Shown here: positions 5,021 to 9,219 of the stretch, one piece after another
How the letters are laid out: the number at the start of each line of letters is the position of its first letter
Position numbering within the stretch: position 1 is the first letter of the stretch
Assembly (NCBI GenBank): GCA_021820785.1
Contig: JAKADE010000084.1
Location: 1 to 9,219, forward strand
Direction of reading: 5' to 3'
DNA from: Pseudomonadota bacterium
GTDB taxonomy: Bacteria > Pseudomonadota > Gammaproteobacteria > Steroidobacterales > Steroidobacteraceae
DNA length: 9,219 bases
The notes under the pieces: generated by a model
The model's database searches: none
What the model was told of the DNA's origin: nothing
The model's input: the letters and a program-made list of their open reading frames with translations, nothing else
Program-made: the position numbers and the translations under genes

Positions 5021-7075
5021 TTGGCCGAGAACACGATTGCGCTGGTGGTTCGCTGCGCGTCGCGGAGTGCCGTTGACACGATCAACGACATTCTCAGTGG
5101 CGCGGGCCTGGCCGTAGAGTGCACGTGGGTCGCGGCCCTCGAGGCGCTGCACGCCGCCGTGCAGCGAGTCCAGCCCGCGCTCGTCATCGACTGCATCGAA
5201 CCGGGACACGACGCCGCGGCCGTCATGGCGCTGCGCGACCAGGTCGCGCCCTGGCTGCCGATCATCCTGGCGGCCCCGAGCGTCGATGAGCCGGCGATCG
5301 CCGCGGCGCTGCGCGCCGGAGCGCGCGATGCGGTCGGCTTCGACTCGCCCGAGCGTCTCGCGGCGGTCGTCATGCGCGAACTGCGCTCGGCCCGACTCGA
5401 GCGGGCGCTGCTCTCGACGGTGCAGCCCGCGCCCAACGCACAGGATGCCCTGCTGCCCCTGACGCGCCAACCCGCCGACGCGATCATCCACGTGCAGGAG
5501 GGGATCGTCGTCGACGCGAATCCCGCCTGGCTCGAACTGTTCGGCCCGGGCGCTCAGGTCATGGGTCAGCCGGTGATGGATCTGTTCGATGAAGCCAGCC
5601 GGCCGGCGCTGAAGGGCGCACTGGCCGCGTGCCTGCAGGGGCGCTGGCAGCATCACAGTCTGCGCGCCGGCGCGCTGCGCCCCGACGGCAGCAGCCTCAA
5701 TGCCGAACTCACCTTCACCTTGGGGGAGCACGAAGGCCAGCCGTGCGTACGGCTCGTGCTGCCCGGCCAATCGCGCGATGAAGGCAAACTGCTTAAGGAG
5801 CTGCAGCATGCCGTGCAGTGCGACCAGACCACCGGGCTGCTGCATCGGCGCGACCTGATGCCGGCACTCGCCGAGCGGCTCGCCGCGCCGAGTCCGGGCG
5901 GGGTGCGGGCGCTCGCACTGATCAAGCTCGATCGCTTCGCGGACGTCGAACGCAGCGTGGGCGCGAGCGCGAGCGAGCAAGTGCTCGGCGAATTCGCCGC
6001 GCAGCTGCGCGCCACGCTGCATCCGACGGAAGTCGCCGGCCGATTCGGCGGCGTGCGCTTCCTCGTGCTGCTTGAGCGCGGCAATGAGCGCGACCTGCAG
6101 GCATGGGCCACCCAACTGGTGCAGGAGACCGCCAAGCGTCCGGTGCGCTGCGGCGCGAAGCAGGTTTCGCTCACCTGTACGGTGGGCCTCGCACCGGTCA
6201 TGAGCCATACCAAAGACCTCGATACGCTGATCGGCTCGGCGCTCGATGCCTGCGGCCGCGGCGCGCGCCGCGGCGGCGGCCAGGCGGTTACCGCCGGTGC
6301 CGCGGCCGCATCCGCCTCGCCGTACGATGCGGCCTGGGTACAGCAGATCAAGAGCGCCCTGCTCGAGAACCGCTTTCGCCTCGCGACTCAGCCGGTGGCG
6401 AGTCTGCGTGGCGGCGATGCGCGCATGTTCGATGTGCTGCTGCGCATGATCGACAATCGTGGCAAGGAAGTGCTGCCGGGGGAATTCCTGCCGGCTGCCG
6501 AACGCAACGATCTGCTGAAGAACATCGACCGCTGGGTGGTCGGGGCGTCGCTGTCGTTCGCCGCCCAGCGCCGCCCGGGCTGCCTGTTCGTGCGTCTGTC
6601 GAAGGACACCGTGCGTGACGCGTCGTTCGTCGCCTGGCTCGACGGGCACCTCCGCTCGGCCCGCGCCGCCCCGACCACGGTGTGCTTTCAGATTCCCGAA
6701 GCGGTCGCCGTGAGCTACCCGCAGTCGCGCGAACTCGCCGAGAAGCTGCGCAAGTGGGGCTTTCGCTTCGCCATCGAGAGCTTCGGGTCCCCGGCGAGCG
6801 CCTTCGGCCTGCTCGAAACCATGCCGCTCGATTACGTGAAGATCGACGGCGCGCTGGTGCAGAGCCTGGCCCGCAACAAGGAACTGCAGCACCACGTGCG
6901 CGCGCTCGCCGAGGAGGCCACCAAGCGCGGCATCCAGACCATCGCCGAGCGCGTCGAGGACGCCAACACCATGGCGGTGCTGTGGCAACTGGGCGTGGAG
7001 TTCATCCAGGGCTACTTCGTCAACGCGCCCGAGGACGTGGTCCTGCAGGCGAACGAGCTGAGAGCCCCGCGCTGA
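5021..7075 (+). CDS. FimX-like c-di-GMP receptor: REC-PAS-degenerate GGDEF-degenerate EAL
   Basis: A 684-residue cytoplasmic protein with the domain order and length of FimX (P. aeruginosa about 690), a c-di-GMP receptor for type IV pilus assembly and twitching. The receiver-like domain (about 5-125) lacks the acidic pair and the conserved lysine, although D57 sits near the phosphorylation site. PAS is about 150-250 (IIHVQEGIVVDANPAWLELF). In the GGDEF domain (about 262-425) the motif is GGVRF (343-347), so no cyclase activity is expected. An Ala/Gly-rich linker (about 412-435) precedes the EAL domain (437-680). There EAL is DVL (471-473) and DDFG is ESFG (586-589), while VKIDG (606-610), AERVE (642-646) and QGYF (663-666) remain. 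Metal-binding acids are lost, so it should bind but not cleave c-di-GMP. No pilus gene is in the window, so the pilus role is inferred from family resemblance. Confidence 0.85.
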   Translation: MAENTIALVVRCASRSAVDTINDILSGAGLAVECTWVAALEALHAAVQRVQPALVIDCIEPGHDAAAVMALRDQVAPWLPIILAAPSVDEPAIAAALRAGARDAVGFDSPERLAAVVMRELRSARLERALLSTVQPAPNAQDALLPLTRQPADAIIHVQEGIVVDANPAWLELFGPGAQVMGQPVMDLFDEASRPALKGALAACLQGRWQHHSLRAGALRPDGSSLNAELTFTLGEHEGQPCVRLVLPGQSRDEGKLLKELQHAVQCDQTTGLLHRRDLMPALAERLAAPSPGGVRALALIKLDRFADVERSVGASASEQVLGEFAAQLRATLHPTEVAGRFGGVRFLVLLERGNERDLQAWATQLVQETAKRPVRCGAKQVSLTCTVGLAPVMSHTKDLDTLIGSALDACGRGARRGGGQAVTAGAAAASASPYDAAWVQQIKSALLENRFRLATQPVASLRGGDARMFDVLLRMIDNRGKEVLPGEFLPAAERNDLLKNIDRWVVGASLSFAAQRRPGCLFVRLSKDTVRDASFVAWLDGHLRSARAAPTTVCFQIPEAVAVSYPQSRELAEKLRKWGFRFAIESFGSPASAFGLLETMPLDYVKIDGALVQSLARNKELQHHVRALAEEATKRGIQTIAERVEDANTMAVLWQLGVEFIQGYFVNAPEDVVLQANELRAPR
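6255..6274. repeat. 20-bp perfect GC-only palindrome inside the FimX-like gene
   Basis: The ten bases 6255-6264 (GCCGCGGCGC) are followed immediately by their exact reverse complement at 6265-6274. It lies at the end of the GGDEF domain, encoding part of CGRGARRGGG at the start of the linker. It may result from Gly/Arg/Ala codons in very GC-rich DNA; no function is apparent. Confidence 0.7.
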
Positions 7076-7083
7076 ATCAGCTC
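7055..7083. terminator. Inverted repeat spanning both stop codons of the convergent FimX-like gene and parC
   Basis: GAGCTGA (7055-7061) and TCAGCTC (7077-7083) are exact reverse complements. Inside them AGC (7063-7065) can pair with GCT (7071-7073) around a 5-base loop. The hairpin includes the FimX-like stop TGA (7073-7075) and the parC stop (7079-7077). With only one base between the genes, it is the only visible candidate for 3'-end formation. It has no T-run on either side. Confidence 0.35.
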
Positions 7084-9219
7084 TGCGCCGGCGCGAGCGC
7101 CTCGAGCCGCTCGATGCCGGTGCGCGGCCAGCCGCGCGGCAGCATCGTTCCCCGGTGCGCACGCTCACCCCGATAGTCCTTCAGGTCCGCCCAGTCGAGC
7201 ACGCGCTTCTTCTCCGCGGTCCACACCTCGAGTGAACCGCGAGGCGCAACCACCGCCAGCGCGGCCACGAACTCCTCGCGCGCGGCGGCCTTCTTGCCCG
7301 GGATGTCGTACAGCTTGTTGCCCTTGCCGCGCGGCATCTGCGGCACCTCGCTCACCGGGAAGACGAGCAGCTTGCCCTCGCTGCTGAGCACCGCCACCAG
7401 CGCGTCCTCGCCCGGCACGCGCGCCGGCGGCAGCGCCAGTGCGTTCTGCGGCACGTTGAGCACGGTCTTGCCCGCGCGTCGGTCGGTGATCAGGTCCTGC
7501 AGGCGCGTCACGAAGCCGTAACCGGCATCGCTCGCAAGCAGCCACAGGTCCTCCGGCTCCCCGAGCATCACGCCGACGAATTTTGCGCCGTCCGGCGGGT
7601 TGAGCCGTCCGGAGAGCGGCTCGCCCTGGCCGCGCGCCGACGGCAGCGAATGCGCCGGCAGGCAGTACGTGCGGCCGGTGCTGTCGAGAAAGACCGCCTG
7701 CTGCAGGCTGCGCCCGCGGGCCAGTGCCTGATACGCATCGCCGCTCTTGTACGAGAGCGACCGCGGGTCGATGTCATGGCCCTTGGCGGCGCGCACCCAG
7801 CCACCGCTCGAGAGCACCACGCTCACCGGTTCGTTCGCGATGAGCGACGTCTCGTCGATCGCCTGGGCCGCCTCGCGCTCGATGATGCGCGTGCGCCGCT
7901 CGTCGCCGTGCTTGTCCGCATCGGCACGGATCTCGGTGGCCACGAGCCGCTTCAGGCGCGCCTCGCTCGCCAGCAGCGCCTCGATCTCGCTGCGCTCGGC
8001 GGCGAGATTCTTCTGCTCCTCGCGGATCTTCATTTCCTCGAGCCGCGCGAGATGGCGCAACCGGGTGTTGAGGATCTCCTCGGTCTGCTCCTCGGAGAGC
8101 TTGAAGCGCTTCATCAGCACCGGCTTCGGCTCATCCTCGCGGCGGATGATGCGGATCACCTCATCGAGGTTGAGGTAAACCGCGAGCAGACCCTCGAGGA
8201 TGTGCAGCCGGCGGCTGACCTTCTCGAGGCGATGCTCGAGGCGCCGGCGTACCGTGGCGATGCGGAACGTGAGCCAGTCGGACAAGATCGCCTTCAGGCC
8301 GAGCACGCGCGGCCGGCCATCCAGCCCGATGATGTTGAGGTTGACGCGATAATTGCGCTCGAGGTCCGTGGTCGCGAACAGGTGATTCATGACCTCGGTC
8401 AGATCGACACGGTTCGAGCGCGGCACCAGCACAAGCCGCACCGGGTTCTCGTGGTCGGACTCATCGCGCACGTCTTCGAGCATCGGCAGTTTCTTGGCGC
8501 GCATCTGCTCGGCAATCTGTTCCTGCACGCGTGCCGGGGACACCTGGTACGGAAACGCGGTGATCACCACGTTGCCGTCTTCCTCGCGGTAGGTGGCGCG
8601 CGCCTTGAACGAGCCGGTGCCGCTCTCGTAGATCGCCTTCAGGTCCGCCCGCGGCGAGATGATCTCCGCGCCGGTAGGCAGATCCGGGCCCTTGATGTGC
8701 TTCATCAGGACCGAGGTGCTCGCCTCCGGGTCCTCGAGCAGCTGCACGCACGCCGCGGCCACCTCGCGCAGGTTGTGCGGCGGGATGTCCGTGGCCATTC
8801 CGACGGCGATGCCGGAGGTGCCGTTGAGGAGCAGGTTCGGCAAGCGCGCCGGCAGGATCAGCGGCTCCTCGAGCGTACCGTCGAAGTTCGCCGTCCAGTC
8901 CGCCGTACCGTGCGCCAGCTCACCGAGCAGCACATCGGCGTAGGCGGTGAGCTTCGCCTCGGTGTAGCGCATGGCCGCGAAGGACTTCGGGTCGTCCTGC
9001 GAGCCCCAGTTGCCCTGGCCATCGACGATCGGATAGCGGTAGGCAAATGGCTGAGCCATCAGCACCATCGCCTCGTAGCAGGCGCTGTCGCCGTGCGGAT
9101 GGAACTTGCCGATCACATCGCCGACGGTGCGGGCGGATTTCTTGTGCTTCGAGGCGGCCGAGAGACCGAGCTCGCTCATCGCGTAGATGATGCGCCGCTG
9201 CACGGGCTTCAGGCCGTCG
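7077..9219 (-). CDS. parC: DNA topoisomerase IV subunit A (N-terminus beyond right edge)
   Basis: Codons from 9218 down to the stop give 713 residues beginning [19 protein letters not shown], which aligns with E. coli ParC from residue 36, so about 35 residues are missing at the right edge. With ParE it forms topoisomerase IV, which decatenates daughter chromosomes. The catalytic tyrosine in FAAMRYTE falls at E. coli position 120, preceded by the winged-helix segment [12 protein letters not shown]. The quinolone-determining positions are Ser80 and Glu84, the usual sensitive-type residues. [22 protein letters not shown] and [12 protein letters not shown] mark the tower and coiled-coil regions. 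The C-terminal beta-pinwheel has [12 protein letters not shown] and [13 protein letters not shown] but no full GyrA box, which, with overall identity, favours ParC over GyrA. GTG 9203 is an internal valine codon, not the start. It is convergent with the FimX-like gene, 1 bp apart. Confidence 0.98.
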   Translation of the reverse strand, partial: DGLKPVQRRIIYAMSELGLSAASKHKKSARTVGDVIGKFHPHGDSACYEAMVLMAQPFAYRYPIVDGQGNWGSQDDPKSFAAMRYTEAKLTAYADVLLGELAHGTADWTANFDGTLEEPLILPARLPNLLLNGTSGIAVGMATDIPPHNLREVAAACVQLLEDPEASTSVLMKHIKGPDLPTGAEIISPRADLKAIYESGTGSFKARATYREEDGNVVITAFPYQVSPARVQEQIAEQMRAKKLPMLEDVRDESDHENPVRLVLVPRSNRVDLTEVMNHLFATTDLERNYRVNLNIIGLDGRPRVLGLKAILSDWLTFRIATVRRRLEHRLEKVSRRLHILEGLLAVYLNLDEVIRIIRREDEPKPVLMKRFKLSEEQTEEILNTRLRHLARLEEMKIREEQKNLAAERSEIEALLASEARLKRLVATEIRADADKHGDERRTRIIEREAAQAIDETSLIANEPVSVVLSSGGWVRAAKGHDIDPRSLSYKSGDAYQALARGRSLQQAVFLDSTGRTYCLPAHSLPSARGQGEPLSGRLNPPDGAKFVGVMLGEPEDLWLLASDAGYGFVTRLQDLITDRRAGKTVLNVPQNALALPPARVPGEDALVAVLSSEGKLLVFPVSEVPQMPRGKGNKLYDIPGKKAAAREEFVAALAVVAPRGSLEVWTAEKKRVLDWADLKDYRGERAHRGTMLPRGWPRTGIERLEALAPAQS

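Noticed and set aside
4823..7168. A very long open frame on the minus strand (about 780 codons) opposite the FimX-like gene
   Set aside because: It is rich in Arg, His, Gln, Ala and Gly with no recognisable domain and mirrors the codon pattern of the real gene. Long antisense open frames are expected at this GC content.
7077..9203. GTG at 9203 as the parC start
   Set aside because: Codons before it encode DGLKP, part of the conserved DGLKPVQRR motif, so the gene continues past the right edge.
7077..9219. Annotation of parC as gyrA
   Set aside because: Residues follow E. coli ParC closely ([30 protein letters not shown]), and the C-terminal domain lacks a full GyrA box.
1..9219. Mobile element, CRISPR array, toxin-antitoxin pair, defence system or biosynthetic cluster
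   Set aside because: I found no transposase or integrase motifs, no regularly spaced repeats, no small paired genes, and no known defence or biosynthetic domains. All substantial coding space is taken by housekeeping or regulatory families.

Overview
The window is very GC-rich, gene-dense chromosomal DNA from a proteobacterium, most likely a gammaproteobacterium. Evidence for this is the EF-P with a lysine at position 34 alongside its beta-lysylation enzymes EpmA and EpmB, a FimX-type c-di-GMP receptor (typical of Pseudomonas and Xanthomonas relatives), an E. coli-like ParC and a PrmB N-terminus. Genus cannot be decided from the sequence alone. No transposase, integrase, tRNA, rRNA, CRISPR array or base-composition break is visible, so this looks like core genome rather than an island.

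Layout from left to right. Positions 1-192 (minus) hold the first 64 codons of prmB, the ribosomal protein L3 glutamine methyltransferase, running off the left edge. Its ATG overlaps, head to head, the ATG of a plus-strand cluster at 191-3242: a membrane-anchored SCO1/SenC protein, phosphatidylserine decarboxylase (psd), EF-P beta-lysine ligase (epmA) and free methionine-(R)-sulfoxide reductase (fRMsr). The genes in this cluster abut or overlap and probably form one operon. It ends at a strong GC-rich inverted repeat shared with the convergent efp gene (3258-3827, minus). efp is divergent from epmB (3885-4904, plus), and the 57 bp between them contains an inverted repeat that reaches the epmB start codon. 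After a 116 bp leader, a REC-PAS-GGDEF-EAL protein with degenerate catalytic motifs (FimX-like, 5021-7075, plus, TTG start) runs convergently into parC (7077-9219, minus, N-terminus cut by the right edge), with a single base between the two stop codons.

The main theme is translation through polyproline. EF-P (substrate), EpmB (makes (R)-beta-lysine from lysine) and EpmA (ligates it to EF-P Lys34) lie within about 3.2 kb. PrmB also acts on the translation machinery. EpmA carries a Pro-Pro-Asp triplet at residues 6-8, Psd carries Pro-Pro-Gly and ParC carries Pro-Pro-Asp; these are triplets whose translation depends on EF-P, so a feedback loop is conceivable. The order psd, epmA, efp, epmB is a compact form of the E. 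coli region where the same four genes lie among frd, ampC and other genes.

I did not find a previously undescribed multi-gene system. All nine genes belong to known families. The points worth a second look are arrangements and small regulatory structures: the shared CATG start, the hairpin over the epmB start, the hairpins spanning stop codons, and the possible polyproline feedback.
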